NCBI GenBank assembly: GCA_028554755.1
Contig: JAPTOF010000010.1
Span: 5,058,001-5,122,000, forward strand
Length of the DNA: 64,000 bases
Reading direction: 5' to 3'
Source: Cordia subcordata
Taxonomy: Eukaryota > Streptophyta > Magnoliopsida > Boraginales > Cordiaceae
Under the pieces are notes generated by a model. That model was given only the letters and a program-made list of their open reading frames with translations. It was not told the origin of the DNA and did no database searches. Below are positions 1 to 10,905 of the stretch, piece by piece. Each line of letters starts with the position of its first letter. Position 1 is the first letter of the stretch. A program made the position numbers and the translations under genes.

Positions 1-221
1 TATGGTAAAATTGCTAAAAGAAATTATTCAAGTAAAGGCAGAATTGTCAAAAAAAATTGAAACACTAAATGCTATTGTGAAACGTTAATATTATTAGCTT
101 TTGAGAAATACTACTTGAAACATTATTTTAGATGCAAACATTACTTAAAACATTATTTTAGCGAAAAATAAAAATTGAACAAAATAGTGTTTTGACCAAG
201 TCAAAAAATTAAACACTATTG
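1..221. other. AT-rich intergenic DNA
   Basis: No gene or recognisable element is seen. A short phrase (ACATTATTTTAG) occurs twice near 120-165, which may be a local duplication. Confidence 0.5.
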
Positions 222-1130
222 TTCTGAGGATGGTGACCCCTATTCTATCCTTCTCCAAAAGGAGACCAACTGTTGTCGGATTTCGACAATTGATTCGAAC
301 CTTATAGGTCCACTAAGGATGTAATTAACTAACCAATCTGCATAACTGTTGGCTTTCCTATACACATGCCTAAAAAAAACCCTCTTCTTCGTCTGAGTAC
401 TTCTTTGCAACCATGGGTCTAACTGGACTAGATCATGGACGTGGACCATTCATCAGTTGAAAGGTAGCCAAGGTGTCAGTTCCGATGAGAACTTCATCTA
501 GCTCCAAGGACTTAGTCATACAGAGGCCCTCCCACAAGGAAGTAACTCAGCTCTACTATTAGTCGATACACCAAGGTTTACAATGAATCCAACCTTCCAA
601 TTATCCTATTCATCTTTGAAAAGTCCACCCGCTCCTACTAACCCTAGGTTACCTTTGTCACAACCATCCACATTTAACTTTTCCACCCTTTAACTACCTT
701 GGACCAACCAACTTCCAAAGTGCTCCACGTTCGCAATCCTTTAGATTACTGCTGTAACCAAACCTCTAAGATCTCACTTAACTGGGAGATAACATTGCCA
801 ACTACTTTAGTAGCTATCAAAACTCTAGGTTCAGCATATATCTTCTCATTTCTCCATTTCCACAGATGCCATACCGCTACAGCAAACACGATATTCCAAG
901 GGACCCTAAACCGAACCCTCAAGGACTTAATAATGCTTGTGATCCATTCTCCCCATGACCAAGAAAAAAACACCTTTTTTTTATTGTGATAAAGAAGATT
1001 CTCCCAAATACTGTTAACCTCAGGACAGAACCTAAAAATATGCTCTATATCTTCCTTAACGACACCACAAAAGCTGGAAGAGGGATCATTGACAACAGTC
1101 CTTGCCACTAATTAAACTTTAGAAGCAATA
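222..1130 (-). mobile_element. LINE (L1-type) 3' fragment: zinc-knuckle/RVT and RNase H region
   Basis: This is the 3' end of a non-LTR retrotransposon read on the minus strand. Positions 746-1108 encode the region after the reverse transcriptase, with a Cys/His pattern like zf-RVT (C-G-V-V-K-E-D-I-E-H-I-F then F-C-P) and a W-H-L-W-K-W-R motif. Positions 240-449 encode the end of a plant LINE RNase H domain (FFRHVYRKANSYADWL). Stops and frame changes separate the two blocks, so it is dead. The DNA closely matches the fragment at 10.9-11.9 kb, so both come from one family. The reverse transcriptase core is missing (5' truncation). Confidence 0.85.
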
Positions 1131-1404
1131 TGCTCTATTCATAATTAAGAGATACACAAAAGTTGATCTGAATTTCGGATGATTCAATGGGGTCCATTTA
1201 GCGGAAGGTTTGACCAATAATGTTTAGTATAAATGGGCATAATTGAATCATAAAGCCATGCAATCTAATAATGAAACCAGTCTTTGAGTAATATTATTGT
1301 TATGGACTGTAAATAGAGACTTACCTTATCACAGTAACAAGCACTAAAATGATGATGTCATACGGATCTATGGCTAACTATACATTAAAGTTTCCGTTCT
1401 CATG

Positions 1405-2017
1405 TAGGGTTATGCATTTGGTTATAACCAAATTAAATTAACAGATAATCGGAACAATTGAATTACTGGTGTAATCATTTTGTAGAACTGTTTTTTTTTA
1501 TTTTAGTTCCGGTTATTAACCGAAATAATCAAATTACTTAAAAAAGAGAGAGAGAAGGTCATAAACCTGTTAGGCTATTTCATTTTTCATACATGTTTGC
1601 ATATCAAAAAGAAAAGCAAAATCAAATTCAAATATAAATAAGTAACCTGTTTGATAGCTGTTTGCATAACCTGTTTCGTTCTCCCAAATTATTTCACAAA
1701 AGCACGAGGGAGTATTCACTTATTAGATTTTGTCTAAACTCTGATCTGAAGGATTAAAGACATAAAGGATAAGGGAGTATTCAATAATAAAATAAAAGCC
1801 TGTTACCTATAAGTGCTAAACGACATAGTATTCAATAATTCGGTTATTTCAATTCCTAACCGAAATTTTAGGACAAGAATAGGAACCGAAACCGAAACCG
1901 AAATCGATTGAAAATTTTTAATAAAAGGTAACTGAAACCGAACCAAATTACTAAAATAATAATTTGATTTGATTTCGATTTGGTTTTTAGTTACACCCGA
2001 ATTATGCTCAGCCCTAT
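1405..2017. repeat. AACCGAA-rich dispersed repeat, copy 1
   Basis: The segment is full of CCGAAAC / TTCGGTT phrases. It starts with TAGGGTTATGCATTTGG and ends with the near-inverted CCGAATTATGCTCAGCCCTA, so it may have degenerate terminal inverted repeats. Two relatives with similar ends (GGGTGAGCA... and ...TGCTCGCACC) lie at about 60175-61008 and 21020-21445. It is non-coding; the class is not assigned. Confidence 0.5.
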
Positions 2018-2070
2018 TTTTAAGAGAAAACTAGTGCTTTTGGATCTCATATTTTGTATAGGTGTACACG

Positions 2071-2790
2071 CAGGGGCGACGCTACCTTGTGTTTTGTGGG
2101 GTCAATTGACCTTACTGAATTAAAACAATTAAAAGTATAATATAAGTTGACATCACTACAAATTTAACATGACCCTATTGTTTTTGACAAATGAAACAAA
2201 TAAAAGAAAAGAAAATGAAGCTATCGTGCATTTTAGTGTATGAAAAATAGAGAATAAAAGAATTAGGAGAAGTTAATTTATCTTACTTATTTTTATTTTT
2301 CAGAGTTTCTTTGTCCCTAGTAAATCTTTTAGTACTTAAGAATTAGCTTGATACGTATATCACTATTTTTCTTTTGAGAAGTGAATTCAATAACATCAAG
2401 GGGCTAGTGATCTTACTGAATTGAAGTTATGTATCCTTCAATCTTTTTGATTGTCAAATTAGCATTAATTTTATTAATTGCAACTACATGTATGAACGAA
2501 TATTTTTATTATGAATACTGCAAAAAAATAGGTTGAGACATTTAATGGGTGATGGATTAATGAATGATTGTTCAGTTATTGTCAATGAAAGTGATATATT
2601 TGATAGTTTTAAAATAAATGATTATACGACTCTTTTAAGTATGAGACTCCTGCCTAGAACAACTCTAACATTCTTTTTGGAAAATATTAAAGCTTTTATA
2701 TGTACACATCGTTTTCTGTTACCCAACAAAAGAAAAAAGTACATTATTTTCCATTAACTACAGTAGAACATTTTTCTAGCTCCGTCACTA
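2071..2790 (+). mobile_element. hAT-like transposon relic with transposase C-terminal piece
   Basis: The left end CAGGGGCGACGCTA and the right end TAGCTCCGTCACTA are imperfect inverted repeats, resembling the CAGTGGCGGAGCTA ends common in plant hAT elements with ZMYM1-type transposases. The ORF at 2533-2757 encodes MNDCSVIVNESDIFDS, which resembles the C-terminal tail of that transposase family (MNDCLV...DIFD). Most of the transposase is absent. TACAC lies just outside both ends and may be part of a worn target duplication. The family assignment is from memory of motifs and is moderate. Confidence 0.5.
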
Positions 2791-5345
2791 TTTACACAGG
2801 TATTTCTGATGGTTTCTTATTAATTTCTAGGCTGCAAATTTTATGGCAAATCTTGACATTAAATGCCAGGGATTGAACGTTCCAAATGGAGCTGAAGTTC
2901 AGAGTCTGCTAGGCATTATTAGGACTAACAAATTGAACTTGTGTTACCTTAGACTTTAATTAGATTATCACTGGTATTTTGGTCTCTGGGCTTTTTCCTT
3001 TAGCTTCTGATTTGTTTCTTTGCTGCATTTTTGTAAATGGTAGTAGTACTACCTTATTTTTTGACTTTTCTAAAAAAATATTTTTGTAATGACCCTAAAT
3101 TGTGCTAAGAGCCTTTAGGACTGCATTGCATAGTGCATTCAAGGCCGGCCTAGTGCGTATGGTTGGCTTGTTAACCATTGGACCTCAGAAGTGTAATAAA
3201 ATTTTTAAAGAGTGCTGTCTTTTTATCCTAAAAATAAATAAATCTTAATCTATATTTGTTAAGAATAATCGTATACCATAATGTGGTAACATTGTCTTTC
3301 AAAAATTTCTGAAAGTGGCGAAGGTCAACGGAAAGCATTCTTGTTACATGACATAACCATAAAATAGGCAACTCTTTCCTTATTTGAAGCCAAACCTTAA
3401 TTTTCTGCAAACATCAAAATCCGATCATGACGTGATATCCTGAACACTTGATGAATCATGTACGTTATATTAATTATATGCTGCTTGAATGTACAGTTTA
3501 TCGTCTCTAATTAATAACCGAAATTGAATAAAATTTTTGGAGAATATCTTTGTTCTGTAATAAAATTGAAGTGTTATCGAAATCAAGGTGGTTAAACGTA
3601 TTTTACCACTCTACACTTTGTCGAAATCATATAAATTTTTTGTAATTTCAAATCTCACTAATACCCCATACTATTATAATGAACAATATTAGGTTTTTAA
3701 ATAAAAAGTAATGTTAGATATCACTTTACTTTTAGCACTAAAATATTATTTTGGATGTTTATAATTAGTTGGTATGATAAAAGAAGAAAGAAAAATTAAT
3801 AAAAATAACTTTTAGCATAATGTAAAAACAACTTCTCATAATTTTTCTTTTTGAAAAACTTTAATTTGAAACTTCTAATCTTGTAGCTTTCCTTAGCTTT
3901 CCCTTTTATGTTTATAGAAGCTCTTTTAAAGGCTTCTTATCTCTAAAATACTGAACTACCTCAATCAACGTTAATTAAGTACAACAAAAGAATGCAACAT
4001 CATAGACTCAACAAACATGCCAGCTAATTACAAGGCAACCTACCTATTTGGTAGGGGCGATCATGGGAAAATTTCCGTCTTGATCAACAATTTTTTTTGA
4101 AATAATTTGATAAAAAAAAGATTTTATTCCGTTTCTCAACCTGTTTCATCTCTGCAGAACAAAATTTGGAGAATTGAGAAAGGAAAAAATCCTCAAAAAA
4201 ATTTAGAAAGAAAATTTTAACATAATTCTTATCAAATAATTATAAATTTACAAATGTAAGTAGAGATATATAATCTAACTTCAAAACATAAATAAAAATA
4301 TATAATCAAACTCAAAGTATAACATAATTCAAGTTTCAAAATATAAATAAAATACATAATACAAAGTCCAAACTCCAAATGATCAATAACATCACACAAT
4401 CCGAAGCATAATTAAAAATAGAACTTAATATACAGCTCACTCACTTCTTCGCTTCTCCGTACGCATCCACGCATTGGTCTAAGTATCATTATAGTTGTAA
4501 GCTCCAATGCTACGTCTAACAAATCTAAAAATTAAAATCCAAAAACAAAAGTTATATTCAATCAACCGAAAAAAAAAATACTGAAAATAATCATGAATAT
4601 AAAGAGCTACGAAAATTAAAATTTTATTACCATCCTCAAGCTTGATATACACACACATATATACTGGCATTTTTGGCATTTTCGTAATAAAAATTTTGGG
4701 AATCGAATTTTTCACACAAAATATATAATTAGTTGCGGTCACAATCCGTTTTTCCAAAAATCTTCCCCAAACCTGATCTTTTCCAACAACTTCCCGGTCC
4801 TCCAAACCCGAAATTTTGGTTTTGTAATAAAGTTTCTAATTAATGACACTACAATTTGGTTCAATCAAGAAAGAGCGCTATCTAAGAAAACAGATGTGCA
4901 TTAACATACTCTACTATTTGTCATGATCCGTTCCCAGGCTAATATTTTAACTGCATTTGTCAACAATCTGAATATCCAGTATTCAGCCAGAAAAAGAGAC
5001 ATCTTAAATTCAAGTTCTCTTGGCCAAATAATAAAGTACTAGTTTTCTTTTTTTTCTGGAAAAGTCAAATAACAAAGTACTAGTTAAGCTGTGCCACTAG
5101 ACTTAAGAAGGAAAAATTGAAGGAAGTTTTCCACAATGATGTGAAGTTTAGGACTAATTTCTGCACTATCACACAAAGTTCTCATATTACCCAAAAGGGC
5201 ACTAAATTTCTCTCACAAATTTCGATCAAGCATTTTACATGCCTAACGAACAACATGAACTTAACAGTAGATATTTAACAGAGGAAAATTCAAGAATAAA
5301 TCAAACAGTCTGCTATTTTAATCACAACAGAATGTGTTTGTTTTC
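2791..5345. other. Intergenic, no gene recognised
   Basis: AT-rich DNA with short chance ORFs only. The ORF at 4479-4805 (minus) has no recognisable motif and spans A/T-rich simple sequence. Nothing else is supported. Confidence 0.5.
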
Positions 5346-5349
5346 CAGC

Positions 5350-5690
5350 ACTCGGATGGTTAAGTACTCACTGGTTATTAAAGGAAACAATAACCATTGG
5401 AGAACAAATAAGCAAATTTTTGAGATATAGTCCTCTCCTGCAACTCATAAACTTCCTTACCACAATGGCTAAGTAGTTGCTGATTATATTAAAGGGGACC
5501 TCAAATCATTAGCGAGCAAACAATTGAACTAACTTGCTCACTGTAATTCCTATTTTTTGTCGAGTTGTTCATTGCCCTTAGGCATTTGACTATCAAAAAG
5601 GTTGACTTGACAATAGATGCATAAAACAACCAACAGAATGGCTAAGTGATCCCTGGTTATTAAAGGAAATAAACAAGCAAACAAAAAAGA
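5350..5690. repeat. Three diverged copies of a ~60-bp module
   Basis: Three blocks start near 5350, 5463 and 5637 and share the order ATGGnTAAGT...TGGTTATTAAAGG(A/G)...AGCAAAC. They lie just downstream of the NLR (minus strand), so they may fall in its 3' UTR or terminator region. The function is unknown. Confidence 0.5.
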
Positions 5691-5826
5691 TGAAATGTGA
5701 AAATCAAATATTCAAATTGTTTTATCTGGATGGCTTTATGGGGAACCTTGGTGAGGAAAGTACCAGTACCTGATCAAGAATGGCCTCGAAGAGATAGCAC
5801 ATGTATTCTGCCCTGTGTAAGCAAAA

Positions 5827-8800
5827 TCAACTGAAAATGATGGAAGGCACGTGACGGACTTTGTCGAAATCTTCTCCTGCTCGATTGTCCTCCTTAACTT
5901 GCAGCCTGCTGTTGAATTCTTCAGGCATAAAAGCAATTCTCAATTCTTTGAGGCTCCTCAGAAATCTCAACCCATCAGGAACCATCTTCAGTTCTCTACA
6001 GTTAAAATTTTCCAGATGAGAAAGATTCGGCATTGCTCCTTCTTCTATCCGGCAGTTCTTCAAGTTGCTCAAACCTTCAAGGCGAAAAAACTTGAGTTGA
6101 AGAAAACCATTAGCATGGCAAATCATGTCTTCCCCCTTGTAGGAGCCTCCCATTAGATGTAGACGTCTCAATTTGGGAAGCTTTTCTAGTGTCCTCATTG
6201 GGTCTCCCTCCATTTCAGAATACGCCAATTCTAATGAATGAAGATTTGGGGCTAAATAAAGTTCATACTCTGGTAATTTGCTTATGCGCCCAAAACTTAT
6301 GCTCAGATGAGTAAGAGGAGTGCAGGAAAACAACTTTTTAAGAACAGTTGATCCCTTCTCCAAACTAAAATCACAACATTTAATTTCAAGGAACAAGACT
6401 CTCAGGCGGATCAAGTTGTTTACTTGGTCGATGAATTCCTCCACGTCCTCTAGCTCGTCTGTGATCACCTTTAAAGATAGAAGATTTGTTAAAGTCGAAA
6501 TGACTTTAACATCAGTGTATTTATTATTCAAGTGTTCTAGTATCTCTAAACTCTGCAAGCCATCCAGTCGAAACTTAGAATACTTTCGAACGTATAGGTG
6601 TTTCAGTCGTTTCAGTTTCCTCACTGCATTTGGTATCCTTAATTTGTTGGTACAACGTAAATCAAGAGTTTGCAAGTGCTCGAGGTTGCTTATGGATGAC
6701 GGGATAATCAACAGTCGACTATCCCTGAAACTCAAGTATCTCAAGTGGATAAGTTTACCTATTGCTGAGGAAAGTCTGAGACGGTCAATTACAGCAAACT
6801 TTCCCTCTCCATAATTTAAAACAAGTCCTTCAATTGATAAAACTCTTAGCATCTTGAAATCATCCATTTGGGATTTCATTATCCTCGTTATTAGTCCCTT
6901 GTCCCATCCAGACCAGGAGAAAGTAAATGATCGAAGGTTTCCAGTCAATTCTTTTCTAGATAGAACATGCGTGTGATCCTCCTTTTGCAATGCTACTTTA
7001 ACTTCTCCAGATTTCTCCGGTCGTCCAACAGGACCAACACTGAGAACTTCTGCATGAGTTGCAGTCTTTCTCAATCGAACCACAACTTCTACAGGATCAA
7101 CATAACCGATAACTGTCATTATCCCCTTCTCTCCCTCAAGTGCTACAGAAAAAACACCTGCAAATTTAGAAGAAGAAGAATATAGTGATTGTTTAACCAT
7201 GACATCAAGTGATACCACATCAACAACTGTACATTTAGAAGAAGAATATCGTAATTGTTCAATTAACCATGATTTTGCTGTATGAAGAAACGTTCACATT
7301 TTCACTGTTAGCCTCTAAATAACAAAATTAGGCAACAAGAATAACAACTGGAAAATTTACCTGCAAGTCCGGCAACCAGCTGTATTGCCTTTCTCCTGCT
7401 CTTTTGGGTATGAGTACCAATCATGAGGAGCACTTTTTTGAGAGAGGATCCTGCAGACCCGTGTATGCTAGACAAAACATCAAAATCAATGATGGCAAGC
7501 CTAGGACTTCTAACAGTGGAGGAGAAGTCCACGAGCTCCTTGCCATTTCCGTGCCCATAATCCCTTAGCTGAAGGAACTTTTCCTCTTTTGCCTTGTGCA
7601 AGCATAGTTCTCTCATGATGCCATGAAGCCGACATGATTTAAACCTTCGAATTGAAGGCACATCTTCTTCAATTTCAACAAAAACCATGCACCTTTTTGC
7701 CAATTCTTCCAAATAGCATTGTGCAACATCCATCATCGATCCATTTCCACCCCAATGCTCCATGGATATCAGACCTTCAGCCATCCAAATCTGGTACAGT
7801 GACTGTTTCTATACAAGCATCTGCTACGTATTTGCTCAGGTAAAGAAAACAAGGTTTTAATTGGTACGGCAAGTCATCGTAACTCAACTCCAGTATATTT
7901 TGTAATCCTCTTTGATCCATTTCAATGTTGTTTCCCTTTCCTAGATATGATCTAATATTTTTATGCACATTTTGCCACTCCATCAAATTTTGTTTTGTCG
8001 AGAGAATCCCTCCTAGGACAAGTATACCCAATGGAAGACCTCCACAATGTTCAACCATTTGCTTTCCTAATTCCACCATTCTTTGGGTCTCGTCACAATC
8101 TACAATCAACAATTAAAGAAAACAAGATAAGGCCGTTGGAGAATAAAGATGATATCTCAAGCCAATTAATAAAGACGCACATGTCTTGCAGGAAAAAGAA
8201 CGAAAAAATATAGTAGCATTCGACAACATTCATCTTATCATTCTTTGACTTCCTTTGGTAAGCCTGCACATATCTTTCAAGTATTCAATATTAAAAATAT
8301 CTAAGAAACGAGCAGAGTATTAGCAAGTGCAACATTCTTCATTCATCACTTTTTTATAGGAGAAACTTCAGTTATATTGTTTCAAATAATAGACACGGTA
8401 TTCTTCAATAATTTGAGAATTAAAATTAATGGTATAACTAATTTAGAACAAAAAAAATTAAACAAAACAGCTCAAAGTACCTTGACAACATCTTTCGATT
8501 AGCGATTTCTTTTTAAGCAACTCCCAACTTTCATCATTGTTTAGTAATAGTGGTTGATAGAGGAAACCACTGGCATCTACACCCATAGCAATTCTTTCAT
8601 TGCGAGTCGTAACCAATACCTTGCTCCCTTTCTCTCTAATTGGGAAGGCAACTTTAATGGATTCCCAAGCTTCCAACGACCAAATGTCATCAAGTACTAC
8701 TAGGCATTTCTCGTTTTGTTGAAACTCAAAAAGTAGTCTGACTAGTTCCTCATCTCTCCGTTCTTTAATCGATTCCCTCTTCTCTGGCATAAATTTGGTA

Positions 8801-9501
8801 ATAATCTCTTGCAAAAGATCCCGCATTTGCCATTGTTGAGATACGCACACCCAGCAAAACACTTTAAAATTACGCCTTACTTCAAGATGGTGATACACTT
8901 GTTTGGCCAATGTGGTCTTGCCAAGACCTCCCATTCCCCATATAGAAACTACTCTATGGTTTTCACCAATAAGTTTTGTTGCCAGCATTTCAACTTGACT
9001 TGCCAGCCCAACAAGATCCTCTTCAACAATATGAGAATAAGAACGCCTCAACTGTTGTTGCCTAGAGCTTGAACCGCCTGGAGCGCTTCCATTCTCCATG
9101 ATTTCTCTTATGCCATAATCACGAAAACTTGTAGTAAGGCCAGATATTCTTTCCTTAAGGGATTTGTTATCTGACCCAACTCGATGACAAGTCAAGAGCT
9201 CGTCCAACAGATGAATACATCTCTTGATGATGCCCCTCCCCCTACGTGATTCCACCTTAAAAGCATAACGTTCAAGCAAATTTTCAGCTTCGTAGGCGAG
9301 ATCTCTAGTTTGTGAAACCCAATCACGAACCCTTTCCGCTTCACTTTGCCTTGCGTCAGCATCTTGTAGAAACCATCGCATTCGCTTCAGATCTTCATGA
9401 AGTTGGCGTGCTTGATCTTTTACACCATGCAAAAACCTCCCTTCTTCGATCAACAAATTTCCGAGCGTTTCTGCAACCGCGGAGATGGCAGCCTCTGCCA
9501 T
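5827..9501 (-). CDS. CC-NB-ARC-HMA-LRR disease resistance protein (RPP8/RPP13-like), one frame break
   Basis: An intracellular immune receptor of the coiled-coil NLR class. Predicted exons are 9501-8481, 8099-7361 and 7157-5827; both introns are GT-AG and phase 1. Residue numbers assume the frame break is closed (about 1030 aa). The CC domain is 1-150. NB-ARC has a P-loop GMGGLGKTT (189-197), kinase-2 LVVLDDIW (267-274), RNBS-B VLVTTR (295-300), GGLPL (360-364) and RNBS-D-like CFLYLSKY. The MHD motif reads LHG (499-501). An HMA domain follows at about 561-636, and LRRs run from about 650 to the end. The C-terminus, KVRHVPSIIF, is family-typical. Between YLSK... and QIWMAEG, near 7797, the frame shifts by two missing bases or one extra base. 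This is either a real lesion or a sequence error. The MAEAAIS start is normal for the family. The gene may be a pseudogene. Confidence 0.85.
7012..7442 (-). other. Integrated HMA (HIPP-like) domain inside the NLR
   Basis: The domain spans the second intron (7360-7158). The exon-2 part reads LKKVLLMIGTHTQKSRRKA...GLAG and the exon-3 part reads VFSVALEGEKGIMTVIG, then YVDPVEVVVRLRK, then AEVLSVGPVGRPEK. This is the beta-alpha-beta-beta-alpha-beta order of plant HIPP/HMA proteins, including the typical MTVIG-VDP-VV-LRK and LSVGP-PEK phrases. The splice joins the two halves in frame (GCA G|GT GTT). The metal-binding CxxC is absent; the loop reads GTHTQKS, so metal binding is unlikely. Known HMA integrations in rice NLRs also diverge from metal binding. 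It lies after ARC2 and before the first LRR. Confidence 0.85.
7794..7800 (-). other. Frame break in NLR exon 2
   Basis: Upstream codons (…DACIETVT) are in one frame, and the family-conserved downstream phrase (YQIWMAEGLIS) is in another. The upstream frame ends at a TGA within 10 codons. The family usually has T-L-Y-Q here, which fits loss of two bases. No convincing intron explains it, because the only GT...AG pair available is about 37 bp. Confidence 0.75.
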
Positions 9502-9997
9502 CTAGACTCAAGTTGAATGTAGAGTTACAAGTCCTACAAGCTCTTAATTGTTTGTTGATAGCTCAATGTGAAGAGTATGGGGCTCCCCTAGAGTAAGGCT
9601 ATGTTTGGCTAGATGATTTTAGCCATACACAAATCCAGAAATTATGCAATCTCTTTTCCCTTGCTGCTAAAATTTTGGCGAGTCCAAAATGCTTGGAAAA
9701 TTCAACTTCTCTCACTTTCATTTTTAGAGTACCGTGTCCTATCACTGTCATTCCAAGAAAATGCCAACTTGACTGGCCTACCAAACCGACAAAAACATTT
9801 CATTGGTACAACCTAACATTAATAACGACACGCTGCGAATATGGACAGCTTAATCTTCCTCGTTCTTGTTACTTGATGTTACTAAATCAAACAAATTAAT
9901 TTCGCTTTTTAAACTCAAAACACTTCAAATATTTAAATATGGAGCCAAGCAAAGCCTAGTATGACTATAAAATGCACCATGATTACATGTTTGTATT
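9502..9997. other. NLR upstream region
   Basis: This probably contains the NLR 5' UTR and promoter on the minus strand. A MITE-like phrase (GGCTATGTTTGGCTAGATGATTTTAGCC) begins near 9596, but its other end was not found. No gene is recognised. Confidence 0.4.
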
Positions 9998-10240
9998 AGA
10001 GATTTCCTTTGAAGCAGCTCCCAAGTCCCAACTTTAATTCATTCTTTTGCTCAAAAGTCGTGGTTAATGTAGGAAACCAATTGCCCGATTGCATCTATGT
10101 ATGTGTGCAACAACTTCTCTCTAAGTAATACTTTGTTACCTTCCTCCATAATCGGAAAGCATATTTTATGCATCTATTAAACATATCTCACTCGTCTCAT
10201 CATGTATTACTGCTACACATACATTTCTGGAGCTAATGAC
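9998..10240 (-). pseudogene. NB-ARC relic of a second NLR
   Basis: The minus strand reads, with stops, a piece equivalent to the functional copy's 8508-8700: FPIMEEGNKVLL..., then WELLQ. Shared DNA phrases include GCAGCTCCCAA versus GCAACTCCCAA and GTAGGAAACCA versus GAGGAAACCA. It lies in the same orientation, about 0.5 kb upstream of the NLR. This indicates a former tandem NLR array; the rest of the copy is lost. Confidence 0.7.
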
Positions 10241-10905
10241 TTAATTAGACATATTTTATAATTTATATACTAAAATAACCAAGCTAGCAAAGAACTGAGA
10301 GAAATAACTATCTTTCTAGTTTTCTCAGAATAACTTTTTTCAACTCATTAAACTTAAATTAAATAACTCCATGTATATGAATATTTATCATTTTTAATTA
10401 TTTTTATATTAAATATAATACAATTTTTTAAATAAAAGAATTGTTAAAAATAATAAATCTGACGTGAATAAATTTTCATATTAATAAAATATTAATTTAA
10501 TATTAACAATTGTAATATTATGGTCAATAAAGATCTTAGAATTCAAAAGAATTGTTCGACTATCTCCACATTCTTTCATTGATGGAGGCACATACTGATG
10601 AGGAGATGCCCGGACTTTTTCAAATCCTTTTGTAATTGAGGATGCACTCCCTCGGCATGAGGTTGCTTCTGCTTGTGTCGGTGACGAGTGATAAAAAAAT
10701 ATATAAATTTGTAATTTATTATAGAGAAAGGTAAAAAAGTAAAAAAAGAAATAATCAAAAGGAGAGGGAAAAAAAAAAAGAAGATAGAAAATGGGGAAAA
10801 TTTTATAATAAACAACTTTTGGTCTCTTACATAAAAAGAAATGTATAAAGTAATACAGACAATAAATTAAATATTTAACAATTTTAAAATATTAAGTCAT
10901 TTCAA
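10241..10905. other. AT-rich intergenic DNA
   Basis: A/T-rich simple sequence. The ORF at 10576-10815 is driven by poly-A/poly-T tracts and is not credible. No feature is recognised. Confidence 0.5.

Noticed and set aside
5350..5400. Possible tRNA-like GGTTAAGT phrase
   Set aside because: No cloverleaf can be folded and no T-loop GGTTCRA is present nearby.
5851..6814. Plus-strand ORFs over the LRR exon
   Set aside because: They overlap the minus-strand LRR frame and show no domain of their own.
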